From an uncultured Bacteroidales bacterium (lineage in GTDB: Bacteria > Bacteroidota > Bacteroidia > Bacteroidales > UBA932), in the NCBI GenBank assembly GCA_900545245.1, contig UQYV01000029.1:1-42939 (forward strand): a stretch of DNA of 42,939 bases, in the 5' to 3' direction. The notes below the pieces were generated by a model. The model was not told where the DNA came from, did no database searches, and saw nothing but the letters and a program-made list of their open reading frames with translations. The position numbers and the translations under genes were made by a program. Every line of letters begins with the position of its first letter. Position 1 is the stretch's first letter. Below, piece by piece: positions 8,260-15,762 of the stretch.

Positions 8260-8835
8260 CTACTGAGCCTGAGCAGCCTGAGCGGATGCACGGGTAGGAC
8301 GAACAGAGCAGATGATGGTTGCTTTCGGAGATACGATTGAAACGCCCTCGTAGTGGAGGTCGCCGGCAACAATCTGCTTGCCAATCTGAAGCGGAGTACA
8401 GTCAACCTCAAGCGTGTCAGGAAGCTCGTGGAGCATAGCGCTGATCTTGAGCTTGCGGGCAGAAACAAGGAGTTTACCACCGGCTTTCACACCTTCTGCA
8501 TGACCGGTTACGACAACAGGAACGTCGATGACCACCGGTTTGGTGTCGTTCACTGCGAGGAAATCCACGTGGAGGCACTGGTCCTCTACCGGATGCCACT
8601 GAAGCTCGTGGAGAACGGCATTGATTTTCTGACCGTTGCTGAGCTCGAGGTCGATGATGTATGAGTTAGGAGTGTGGGTGATTGGCCTGAGAGCCTTTGC
8701 GTCAACTGCAAAGTGGATGTTCTCCATTCCGAGTCCGTAGATGTTACAAGGTACGAGTCCTTCCTTGCGGAGAGCCTTGATGGCCTTCTTTCCGGTAGCT
8801 TCACGAAGCTGACCCTTCAATTCAATGTGTTTCAT
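8260..8835 (-). CDS. rplY: 50S ribosomal protein L25/general stress protein Ctc
   Basis: 5S rRNA-binding ribosomal protein of the two-domain CTC type. The N-terminal L25 domain starts with LKGQLREATGKKAIKALRKEGLVPCNIYG; the C-terminal TL5 beta domain covers about residues 95-180. The 191-residue length fits the two-domain class, and the tail is short and Ala/Gln-rich. It is the first gene of the rplY-pth unit. The upstream 254 bp hold a structured repeat (copy C) and the terminator of the upstream protease gene. Confidence 0.95.
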   Translation of the reverse strand: MKHIELKGQLREATGKKAIKALRKEGLVPCNIYGLGMENIHFAVDAKALRPITHTPNSYIIDLELSNGQKINAVLHELQWHPVEDQCLHVDFLAVNDTKPVVIDVPVVVTGHAEGVKAGGKLLVSARKLKISAMLHELPDTLEVDCTPLQIGKQIVAGDLHYEGVSIVSPKATIICSVRPTRASAQAAQAQ

Positions 8836-8868
8836 TACATTAATTTTTAAAATGTGTTACTCAGTTCT

Positions 8869-9010
8869 GTGCAGAACGTCCTAAAAAGCGCATCGCTGCG
8901 TTGCACTCACCGGTTGAATCCTCACAACCGCCCAGGTTGCTGCGGTTCATCCGCATCGTGCGCCTTGCGCTGCATCTTTTTATGGCGTTCTGCCTCCTCT
9001 GCGAGGATGA
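8869..9010 (+). repeat. Structured intergenic repeat, copy C
   Basis: Shares with copies A (31975-32128) and B (41045-41236) the core TCCTCACA-RCC-loop-GGYTG-CTGCGG and the flanks AAAARGCG, CGTTGNAC and CGCCTTGC. Predicted pairings are CAACC 8925-8929 with GGTTG 8935-8939; CGG-TGAA 8911-8918 with TTCA-CCG 8946-8953; and GCAC 8903-8906 with GTGC 8958-8961. The core reads on the plus strand, opposite to its neighbours on both sides. The family is not recognised. Confidence 0.7.
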
Positions 9011-9015
9011 CAGAA

Positions 9016-9053
9016 CCCCATTGCACCAAAAAGTCCCTCGACTTTTTATGGGG
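9016..9053 (-). terminator. Probable intrinsic terminator of the clostripain-like gene
   Basis: Perfect 8-bp stem AAAAAGTC (9028-9035) with GACTTTTT (9040-9047), extended by CCCCAT (9016-9021) with ATGGGG (9048-9053) across a small bulge. It lies 37-74 bp past the stop of the protease gene at 9090 and is symmetric, so it could act both ways. Confidence 0.65.
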
Positions 9054-9089
9054 CTGCAAAGATAGTCAATATTTTATAAAGTGAAAAAC

Positions 9090-10451
9090 TTATTTTATCA
9101 ATCCTGTCGCCTTGTTCCATGCGAGGGTCTTGTAGTAGTTGTTGAGGTAGGTCCTGTCCGGATAAGGCAAATACATACTGAAACCGCAGTGAGATTTCAC
9201 TCGAAATCCACCGTACCCCTCCATAAAATACTCCGTAGCCTCATTATAAACTACGGATTGAACCAACGCCGCATCCAACAATTTTAATTCTTTCTCGTCA
9301 GCCCCGGCAGTAACAAAAATGCTCCGCAAATCGTAAAACCACCCGTGATTCTTTGCATACTGACTTCTGAAATAAGGCTGAAGTTCACCCGAGGCGCAAT
9401 TCTTCGAATCTATGTCGTGCCGCGAGAAGAAATCCTTGCAGACTTCGACGAGCGGATCCATTTTGGAACAATCAATCACCGAAATTGTCGCAGAGCGGTT
9501 GTAGTCGCTCTGTTTGTTGTAGTAGTCGTAAAACTCTTTTCCCAAAGATATGACATCAGCCTCCTTTTTCTCAAGCAGATGCGACATCATAGTCTTGTAA
9601 TTCATTCCATCCGCCAAAATCTCTGTCTGTGAAAAACACAGAAAACGGCACTTGTCCCGCAGCTCATAAGCCACTTCGACTCCTCCCATAAAGCAGGCAT
9701 CGAGAACAAGGTAATCCAACTTGTTGGGAATACTTTCAGCAAGTTCCTTTATGTCAGTCTCATAGGATGTCCCCGGATTGGACGCTATCTTCGTTTCCCC
9801 GAAACTTTTTGTAAGAGGAAAAACCTCAAAATCCCTCTCCGGTACAAAAGACTCACCCCATCGTGGGACCGATAACAGAGTTGAGGAAAGCCCCTCACTC
9901 TCTTTCTCAAACGAAGCGGGCTTCGAACAATAGCCCGGTGGCGTCCATCCCGTTCCGTGCGAAGACATAAGAACTCCCAGTTCGTCAGGGTGGTAACGGT
10001 CTTGTATGTATTTGAAAATAAGAGCAAGGTTTTCTTTTGAATTTGGAATCTCACCGCTGGGAAGTTCAAGAAGTTTCTGTTTGAAAATCTGCCCGTTCGC
10101 CCCTTTGTAGAGTCTTGTCAGCACCGGCGAAGTCGGTTGGGAATAGCTCCCTTGAGCGCTGTGACTGAAGACAAAAAGCAGATTGTCCTGCGCCCCGTTG
10201 CCCGGAATGAACCCGTCTTCAAGGTCTTTAATGTCCTCCACAAGATAGCTGCTGAGGCTGTTGAAACCGAAACTCACCATCAGATGCGCCCTGACAGTGC
10301 CGTCACTTTTCCCTGGCATCCTCTTCCCGGCGTTTTGCGAAGGATTGTTGACTTTGATTATGAAGTCTTCGTCAAACTTGTCGCAGGAAACAACGGCCAA
10401 GGCGGCAAGGACCACGGCACAAAATATATTTTTAACTTTTTTATGCATCAT
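9090..10451 (-). CDS. Clostripain-family cysteine protease (peptidase C11), lipoprotein
   Basis: Cell-surface or periplasmic cysteine endopeptidase of clan CD. A lipoprotein signal ends at Cys23 (ALAVVSC). The catalytic His is H165 in LMSSHGTGW and the catalytic Cys is C253 in YLVLDACFMGG, the C11 arrangement. The 453-residue length matches Bacteroidales C11 lipoproteins. Family members elsewhere cleave after Arg or Lys and often self-activate; that specificity is family knowledge, not visible here. Single gene with its own TAnnTTTG promoter element (10507-10514) and terminator (9016-9053), divergent from the M49 peptidase. Confidence 0.9.
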   Translation of the reverse strand: MMHKKVKNIFCAVVLAALAVVSCDKFDEDFIIKVNNPSQNAGKRMPGKSDGTVRAHLMVSFGFNSLSSYLVEDIKDLEDGFIPGNGAQDNLLFVFSHSAQGSYSQPTSPVLTRLYKGANGQIFKQKLLELPSGEIPNSKENLALIFKYIQDRYHPDELGVLMSSHGTGWTPPGYCSKPASFEKESEGLSSTLLSVPRWGESFVPERDFEVFPLTKSFGETKIASNPGTSYETDIKELAESIPNKLDYLVLDACFMGGVEVAYELRDKCRFLCFSQTEILADGMNYKTMMSHLLEKKEADVISLGKEFYDYYNKQSDYNRSATISVIDCSKMDPLVEVCKDFFSRHDIDSKNCASGELQPYFRSQYAKNHGWFYDLRSIFVTAGADEKELKLLDAALVQSVVYNEATEYFMEGYGGFRVKSHCGFSMYLPYPDRTYLNNYYKTLAWNKATGLIK

Positions 10452-10506
10452 AATCTCAATAACCGGACAAAAAACTATTGTCTTTTCACCCGATGTTGTA
10501 ACTTTG

Positions 10507-10514
10507 CAAAGATA
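10507..10514 (-). promoter_or_regulatory. Bacteroidota -7 element for the C11 protease
   Basis: TATCTTTG on the minus strand fits the TAnnTTTG consensus and lies 56 bp upstream of the protease start. No clear -33 TTTG is seen at the expected distance. Confidence 0.5.
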
Positions 10515-10537
10515 TGATTTTTTTTGTTCATATCATT

Positions 10538-10567
10538 TGTGACTCGAAAAAATGTGACTCGAAAAAA
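10538..10567. repeat. Perfect 15-bp tandem duplication in a divergent promoter region
   Basis: TGTGACTCGAAAAAA occurs twice in immediate succession (10538-10552 and 10553-10567) between the C11 protease and the M49 peptidase. It may be a duplicated regulator site or a replication slippage product. Confidence 0.85.
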
Positions 10568-10584
10568 TAAATTATCCTAATAAT

Positions 10585-12582
10585 ATGAAAACGATAGTGA
10601 AAATGATTGCTGCTGCAACAGTTATGGGCTGTGCCGTTTCGTGCGGCGGGCCGAAGGAGGAGGAAGTTCCGGCCGATTTTAAGTATCTGATTGACGAATT
10701 TGCCGATCTGAAGATTATGAGATATCGTGTGCCGGGATGGAATGCGCTGACTCTCAAACAGAAGGAATATGTCTACCATCTGAGCGAGGCAGCGAAATAC
10801 GGACGCGATATCCTGTGGGATCAGAACTGCGCCGTGAACCTGCCGGTGCGTCATGTGCTTGAGGACATAATCGAGAAATACGATGGAGACAGGGAGTGTC
10901 AGGAATATGCCGATTTCCTTGTTTATGCGAAGAGGGTATTCTTCAGCAACGGAATTCACCACCACTATGCCGAGGAGAAATTCTTCCCGGACTGCTCCCG
11001 CGAGTATTTTGCCGGCCTTATGGCTGCAGTGGGTGATGAGAATGCCGAACTTTTGGAGGCAATCTATTCCCCGACTCTCTACCGCTGGAGAAAGACTGAT
11101 GTTGGCGATATCGTGAAGGGCTCTTCAGTGAACTTCTACGAGGGTGTGGACAGAAAGGAGGTCGATGATTTCTATGCGGCGATGGCTGATCCTAACGATC
11201 GTGAACCGGTTTCTTACGGGCTCAACAGCAAACTTGTCAAAGGGGATGACGGCGTCATCCGTGAGGAAGTCTATCGTATTGACGGACTGTACGGAGCGGC
11301 CATCTCAAAGATTGTCGGTGAGCTCGAACTCGCGTCCGAGGCTGCCGAGAGCGAACTTCAGAAGCAGTACATTTCAACCCTTGTCGACTACTACCGCACC
11401 GGTGACCTGCGCCTTTGGGATAAGTACAACATCGAATGGGTGAAGGACACGCTCGGTACGGTGGATTTTATCAACGGATTCATAGAGGACTATAACGACC
11501 CTCTCGGCCGCAAGGCCACTTGGGAGGGACTCGTGAACGTCCGTGATGAGGAGGCTTCGCAGCGCACCGTGAAACTTTCGGAGAACGCGCAGTGGTTTGA
11601 GGACCATTCTCCTGTCGATCCTCGTTTCCGCAAGCCTGTGGTGAAAGGCATCTCCGCCAAAGTCATTGACGCCGTGACACTTGCCGGAGACTGCTACCCT
11701 GCGACTCCGATTGGAATCAATCTTCCGAACGCTGACTGGATTCGCCGCGAACATGGTTCGAAATCTGTGACCATCGCCAACATCACCCACGCCTACGACT
11801 TTGCTGCCCAAGAATCTCCAAAGAGCACGATGACCGAATTTGCCTATGACGAGGAGGAAATCGCGTTGGCGAAGAAATACCTCTCTATCACCGACGAAAT
11901 TCACACCGACCTTCACGAGTGCCTCGGCCACGGCAGCGGACAGCTCCTTCCCGGGACTTCTCCAAACGCTTTGGGCGAGTTTAATTCCACGCTTGAGGAG
12001 ACCCGTGCCGATCTATTTGGTCTCTACTATATGGCTGACCCGAAGCTTGTTGAACTCGGCATCCTTCCGGACGGCGAGGCCTACAAGGCAATGTACGCCA
12101 ACTATATACGCAACGGTCTGCTCGTGCAGTTCTCCCGTGTGGAACTCGGCAAGAAAAACACCGAGGCGCACATGCAGAACCGCAAGCTCATTGCCCAGTG
12201 GTGCTATGAAAAAGGACTGGCGGACAATGTGATAGAGAAAAAGCTTCGTGACGGCAAGACCTACTTCGTCGTTAATGACTATCCGGCTCTCCGGGAACTC
12301 TTCGGCAGACTGCTCGCGGAAATCCAGCGCATCAAGTCCGAGGGCGACTACGAGGCCGGCAAGGCTTTGGTAGAGAAATATGCAGTGAATATTGACTACA
12401 ACCTCCACAAGGAAGTGCTGGAACGTTACGCTTCGCTGAACCTCAAGCCTTACGGAGGGTTTGTGAATCCGCGCATCGAACCTGTGGAGAAGGACGGCAA
12501 GGTCGTTGACTACGCGATTTCCTACACGGACGGCTACTTAGAGCAGATGCTTGAATACGGACACAAATACCGCACATTGTAG
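10585..12582 (+). CDS. Dipeptidyl-peptidase III family (M49) zinc peptidase, lipoprotein
   Basis: Releases dipeptides from oligopeptide N-termini. The M49 hallmark HECLGH is at 444-449 and the third zinc ligand region EETRAD at about 471-476. A lipoprotein signal ends near Cys20 (VMGCAVSCGG), so the enzyme is probably membrane-anchored in the periplasm or on the surface, unlike cytosolic eukaryotic DPP III. The 665-residue length matches the Bacteroides-type enzymes. It is followed after 78 bp by xerD on the same strand. With the nearby C11, M6 and S9 enzymes it suggests stepwise protein breakdown. Confidence 0.93.
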   Translation: MKTIVKMIAAATVMGCAVSCGGPKEEEVPADFKYLIDEFADLKIMRYRVPGWNALTLKQKEYVYHLSEAAKYGRDILWDQNCAVNLPVRHVLEDIIEKYDGDRECQEYADFLVYAKRVFFSNGIHHHYAEEKFFPDCSREYFAGLMAAVGDENAELLEAIYSPTLYRWRKTDVGDIVKGSSVNFYEGVDRKEVDDFYAAMADPNDREPVSYGLNSKLVKGDDGVIREEVYRIDGLYGAAISKIVGELELASEAAESELQKQYISTLVDYYRTGDLRLWDKYNIEWVKDTLGTVDFINGFIEDYNDPLGRKATWEGLVNVRDEEASQRTVKLSENAQWFEDHSPVDPRFRKPVVKGISAKVIDAVTLAGDCYPATPIGINLPNADWIRREHGSKSVTIANITHAYDFAAQESPKSTMTEFAYDEEEIALAKKYLSITDEIHTDLHECLGHGSGQLLPGTSPNALGEFNSTLEETRADLFGLYYMADPKLVELGILPDGEAYKAMYANYIRNGLLVQFSRVELGKKNTEAHMQNRKLIAQWCYEKGLADNVIEKKLRDGKTYFVVNDYPALRELFGRLLAEIQRIKSEGDYEAGKALVEKYAVNIDYNLHKEVLERYASLNLKPYGGFVNPRIEPVEKDGKVVDYAISYTDGYLEQMLEYGHKYRTL

Positions 12583-12660
12583 GCTCGTCAGACATCTCTG
12601 AAAATTGAAAACGGGAATTGGAAATGTCGAAAAGTTGAAAATGTCGTTTAGAAATCGAAA

Positions 12661-13533
12661 ATGTCGTTGAAAGATTACGAATACTATCTAAAGATTGAAT
12701 GTGCGATGTCGCCCAATACGGTGGCATCGTACATTTCTGATTTGACGGCATTTTTCTCTGCGGTAGGAAAGGACCCGAAGGATGTGGTCCCGGAGGATAT
12801 AATAAGCTATTTTGCTGAGACCACCGCTCTATCCAAACGCTCGCAGGCCCGTGTGCTCAGTTCCCTTCATTCATTCTATAAATGGATGATTATGGAGGGC
12901 GAGATGACGGATAACCCCTCTGATGCGATCGAAGCCCCTAAGCTCGGGAAATATCTTCCGGCTGTGCTCTCCGTTGAGGAAGTGGATCGGCTCATCGCCG
13001 CCGTTGACCTCGACTCTGCTTTCGGAAAGCGTGACCGCGCCATGCTGGAGACTCTTTACGGTCTTGGACTGCGTGTGTCCGAACTCATATCCCTAAGGAT
13101 TTCCAGCATTTGGACGGAACAGGGATTCGTCAGCGTGATAGGGAAGGGAGACAAACAGAGGCTTGTGCCCCTCGGTGGCATGGCACGCGACGCCATACGT
13201 GACTACCTTGAAGTCCGCGGGCCAGCAGCTGATCGCGAAAGCTCCGACATCCTATTCCTGAACCGTTTCGGCCGTGCGCTCACTCGCATCGCGGTGTTCA
13301 AGATGATAAAGGCCTACGCGGTGAAGGCCGGAATCAGCAAGGAAATATCCCCGCACACGCTCCGCCATTCTTTCGCCACCCACCTCATAGAAAATGGCGC
13401 CGACCTGCGTGCTGTCCAGGAAATGCTCGGTCACGAGAGCATCCTCACTACGGAAATCTACACCCACATCGACAGCACCACCTGGCAACGCAACATCCTC
13501 GAACACTTTCCGCAGCGGGGTCTGCGTGATTAG
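12661..13533 (+). CDS. xerD: Site-specific tyrosine recombinase XerD-like
   Basis: Resolves chromosome dimers at dif with a XerC partner. It has an N-terminal SAM-like core-binding domain (about 1-90) and a C-terminal catalytic domain with R138 (GLGLRVSE), Lys near 162-165, H232 and R235 (HTLRHSFATH), H258 (LGHES) and nucleophile Y267 (IYTHID). The 290-residue length and the C-terminal pattern fit housekeeping Xer proteins rather than integrases of elements. The upstream sequence repeats GAAAATGTCGTT just before and at the start codon, so the ATG at 12661 is chosen by homology. No element ends flank it. Confidence 0.85.
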   Translation: MSLKDYEYYLKIECAMSPNTVASYISDLTAFFSAVGKDPKDVVPEDIISYFAETTALSKRSQARVLSSLHSFYKWMIMEGEMTDNPSDAIEAPKLGKYLPAVLSVEEVDRLIAAVDLDSAFGKRDRAMLETLYGLGLRVSELISLRISSIWTEQGFVSVIGKGDKQRLVPLGGMARDAIRDYLEVRGPAADRESSDILFLNRFGRALTRIAVFKMIKAYAVKAGISKEISPHTLRHSFATHLIENGADLRAVQEMLGHESILTTEIYTHIDSTTWQRNILEHFPQRGLRD

Positions 13534-13567
13534 GCTCCGTTATTATAAATCTATATGACCTTGTGTT

Positions 13568-14083
13568 CTAAAGTAGTTGAATGTAAGGATCAATATGACT
13601 TTTAAGTGTATTCTTATCAACGAGTCCTACAATTCTTTCCACAATTGTGAAATATTGTATGATAAGAGTTGTCGGAACAACCGTGACATTCAGACTTGAA
13701 CACAAAGCCATTTCTCTGTCGACATCTACTATGCCAAATTTGCAGTCTGTTTCAATGTAGCGTTCTGACAGATCCTCTACGATGGGTCTGTATAATTTGC
13801 ATGGACCGCACCATGTGGCTGAAAAAACAAGAACTTGAACTTGACTCTCGCCTAAAAAACTTTGGAGGTTTTGTAAGTCAACATGATATAATGTTTTTGT
13901 GGAACTTTGTGAAACCGCGTTTTCAATCAGTTCAATTTGCTCTTGTGTGAGCGGCTCGTTGACTTCTGTGATTATAAAATTGTCCTCTGTCTCATTGCAC
14001 TTGTGCTCAGGATATTGTTCCGGATTTGTTTGACATGCTGCAATAAGGAGTAGCGAGAGCGAAAGTGGTAAAAACTTTTTCAT
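13568..14083 (-). CDS. Thioredoxin-fold lipoprotein
   Basis: Probable periplasmic thiol-disulfide oxidoreductase. A lipoprotein signal ends at Cys17 (LLLIAAC). The thioredoxin domain starts near residue 65 with the active site WCGPC at 91-95 (FSATWCGPCKLY), and VVPTTLIIQ supplies the cis-proline loop (VPT). Total length is 171. The gene is visibly more AT-rich than its neighbours. Its promoter -7 element sits inside a 13-bp inverted repeat (14115-14156). It is downstream of the SusCD operon on the same strand, but the 106-bp gap and its own promoter suggest separate transcription. The redox partner is unknown. Confidence 0.88.
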   Translation of the reverse strand: MKKFLPLSLSLLLIAACQTNPEQYPEHKCNETEDNFIITEVNEPLTQEQIELIENAVSQSSTKTLYHVDLQNLQSFLGESQVQVLVFSATWCGPCKLYRPIVEDLSERYIETDCKFGIVDVDREMALCSSLNVTVVPTTLIIQYFTIVERIVGLVDKNTLKSHIDPYIQLL

Positions 14084-14114
14084 AATGATAGTTTGTTTTA
14101 GTTTATTATTAATT

Positions 14115-14156
14115 AACGTCCCAAAGATAGGAATATTTATTAATCTTTGGGACGTT
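14115..14156 (-). promoter_or_regulatory. 13-bp perfect inverted repeat overlapping a -7 promoter element
   Basis: AACGTCCCAAAGA (14115-14127) pairs with TCTTTGGGACGTT (14144-14156), 16-nt spacer. On the minus strand TATCTTTG (14122-14129) fits the TAnnTTTG consensus and lies 39 bp upstream of the thioredoxin gene. The repeat may be both the end of the SusCD operon and an operator; the U-run expected of an intrinsic terminator is weak. Confidence 0.6.
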
Positions 14157-14189
14157 TCCAGAAATGCTGGTTGTTGATATGTCTCTGAC

Positions 14190-15482
14190 TTACTTCACTT
14201 TTGTGAAAGTTACCTCAAAACCGATGCCGCTCATGTTTGCCGTCGGACGATTTAAACTATTGAAGAAACTTTCTCTTCCACCCCAATTTTTAATAGAGTT
14301 AAACAAGAACGTCTTGGTCTCATGGTCAACAACAAGGAAATGCAGTAAGTTCGAATCCTCGGTATCTATTGATAGTCCCACATAGGCAAGTTTATTTTCG
14401 CTTGTCTCTGTTGCACTGAAATACCTGTTAACATTGTCGAGTTCAATGACATTGGCCATATATTTTTGGCTCATTCCGAGGGCAATGTTGAATTTTGTTC
14501 CTTGCCATTGCGGCTTTCCGCATGTCGTGAAGTTGCTTGTGCCGATGAAATAATTCTTGAAGCTTGACTTGAAATCAGGAATGAATGTGCCGGTGCTGAA
14601 GTCTATAGTGAATGAATCTTCTGCATTGAATCTTGGAAATCCGGCCATGCTTTCCTCTGTTTCCATTGAATTATTGTAAAACTCTTCAAGTGTATTGACA
14701 TATTCTTTGATCACCCATTTCCCGTTAAACACATTCCATGTCGAGCCGGCGAGTGTGATGGTTGTGCTTATTGTCTGTCCCATCGCATATTTCGGGTTCT
14801 CAACGAGGTCGAGCACGAGTACGTTATGTTCATCATCCACGGTCTCTCCCAAGAACTCCAACTGTATGTCAGCAGAAGACTGGCCCTTTTCCACTTTAAC
14901 CGTTTTCCCAGCTGTGAACTTGAAGTTGGTACCTTCGATGGCCGTAGATTTTGGGTTGACGTTTACTGTAAATTCAGTGTTTTCATTGACTTTCTTGTCA
15001 GCTCCATTTTCGTTCAGCACGTTTATGCTGACAGTTGCCGTTTCAGTCATAATCGCTTTCTTGCTGCTGAAAGACACATAGCCGAGCTTGTCGCTTACAG
15101 TGAATGTGCTTTTTACATATTTGCCGGCCTTGAAGCCTTCCGGAATCGTGATTTCTGCCGTGATGTCCTTCTTGCTGCCGTAGATTAAAGGCGTGACAGT
15201 AATCTTGGAAACCGGTGCTGTCCCACCGAGGACGAACTCTTCTGCGGATACCGTGTAGTCGGTTCCCTGAACAGCACCATTTGATGAACTGAATTTTACC
15301 GGAACTTTGACGGTTTCTGTTCCGGCATAGTCTGAAACCAGGCTGAATGTAGCAACTCCATCATCGGAGACAATCGGAATTGCAGTTTCAAATGAAACTT
15401 CCGTAAGTTCCTGTTCCTGAACCTTTTCGCATCCTGCGAAAAGTGCCGCACCTGCAAGCAGGGCAAACAAATATTTTTTCAT
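14190..15482 (-). CDS. Surface lipoprotein with Calx-beta-like domains, SusCD-associated
   Basis: 430 residues; lipoprotein signal ends at Cys18 (LLAGAALFAGC). Two consecutive beta-sandwich units resemble Calx-beta folds: about 28-130 (VKFSSSNGAVQGTDYTV, then ITVTPLIYG) and about 145-240 (FTVNVNPKSTAIEGTNF, then LEFLGE). The rest, about 245-430, is an unrecognised beta-rich domain. It is the last gene of the operon running from the S9 peptidase, the position usually occupied by accessory surface-binding lipoproteins of SusCD systems. A role in holding peptide or protein substrate at the cell surface is inferred from position only. Confidence 0.75.
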   Translation of the reverse strand: MKKYLFALLAGAALFAGCEKVQEQELTEVSFETAIPIVSDDGVATFSLVSDYAGTETVKVPVKFSSSNGAVQGTDYTVSAEEFVLGGTAPVSKITVTPLIYGSKKDITAEITIPEGFKAGKYVKSTFTVSDKLGYVSFSSKKAIMTETATVSINVLNENGADKKVNENTEFTVNVNPKSTAIEGTNFKFTAGKTVKVEKGQSSADIQLEFLGETVDDEHNVLVLDLVENPKYAMGQTISTTITLAGSTWNVFNGKWVIKEYVNTLEEFYNNSMETEESMAGFPRFNAEDSFTIDFSTGTFIPDFKSSFKNYFIGTSNFTTCGKPQWQGTKFNIALGMSQKYMANVIELDNVNRYFSATETSENKLAYVGLSIDTEDSNLLHFLVVDHETKTFLFNSIKNWGGRESFFNSLNRPTANMSGIGFEVTFTKVK

Positions 15483-15549
15483 GACACTAATAATTAGATG
15501 TGTTAAACATAGATTGATAGATACGATTTTTTATCTGAAGCTTGCGATT

Positions 15550-15750
15550 CTATTTTGTCGCATTCTCGTACTCTTCTTCCAAAGCGTCGACAACTGCTCG
15601 TTCTTCCGCAGTGAGGTCCGTAGGATCCGGGATGATGAAGTCACTTGCGTAGCCTTCCTTCAATGGTGGAAGTTCATTCGGCTGCCTGCATGAAGTCATT
15701 GCCGCCCCAAACAGCAGCAGTATGATGGCTGGTATGATTGTCTTTTTCAT
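15550..15750 (-). CDS. Small lipoprotein, SusCD-associated
   Basis: 66 residues with a clear lipoprotein signal (LLLFGAAMTSC, Cys at about 21) and a short acidic mature part ending EEEYENATK. It sits 12 bp after the SusD stop and 67 bp before the next gene, so it is almost certainly translated within the operon. I do not recognise a family. Such a short mature chain may serve as a surface tether or a small subunit of the SusCD complex. Confidence 0.65.
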   Translation of the reverse strand: MKKTIIPAIILLLFGAAMTSCRQPNELPPLKEGYASDFIIPDPTDLTAEERAVVDALEEEYENATK

Positions 15751-15762
15751 GTTTATGAGTCT

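Noticed and set aside
12661..13533. Integrase of a mobile element
   Set aside because: Length, motifs and lack of flanking element genes or att repeats favour a chromosomal Xer recombinase.
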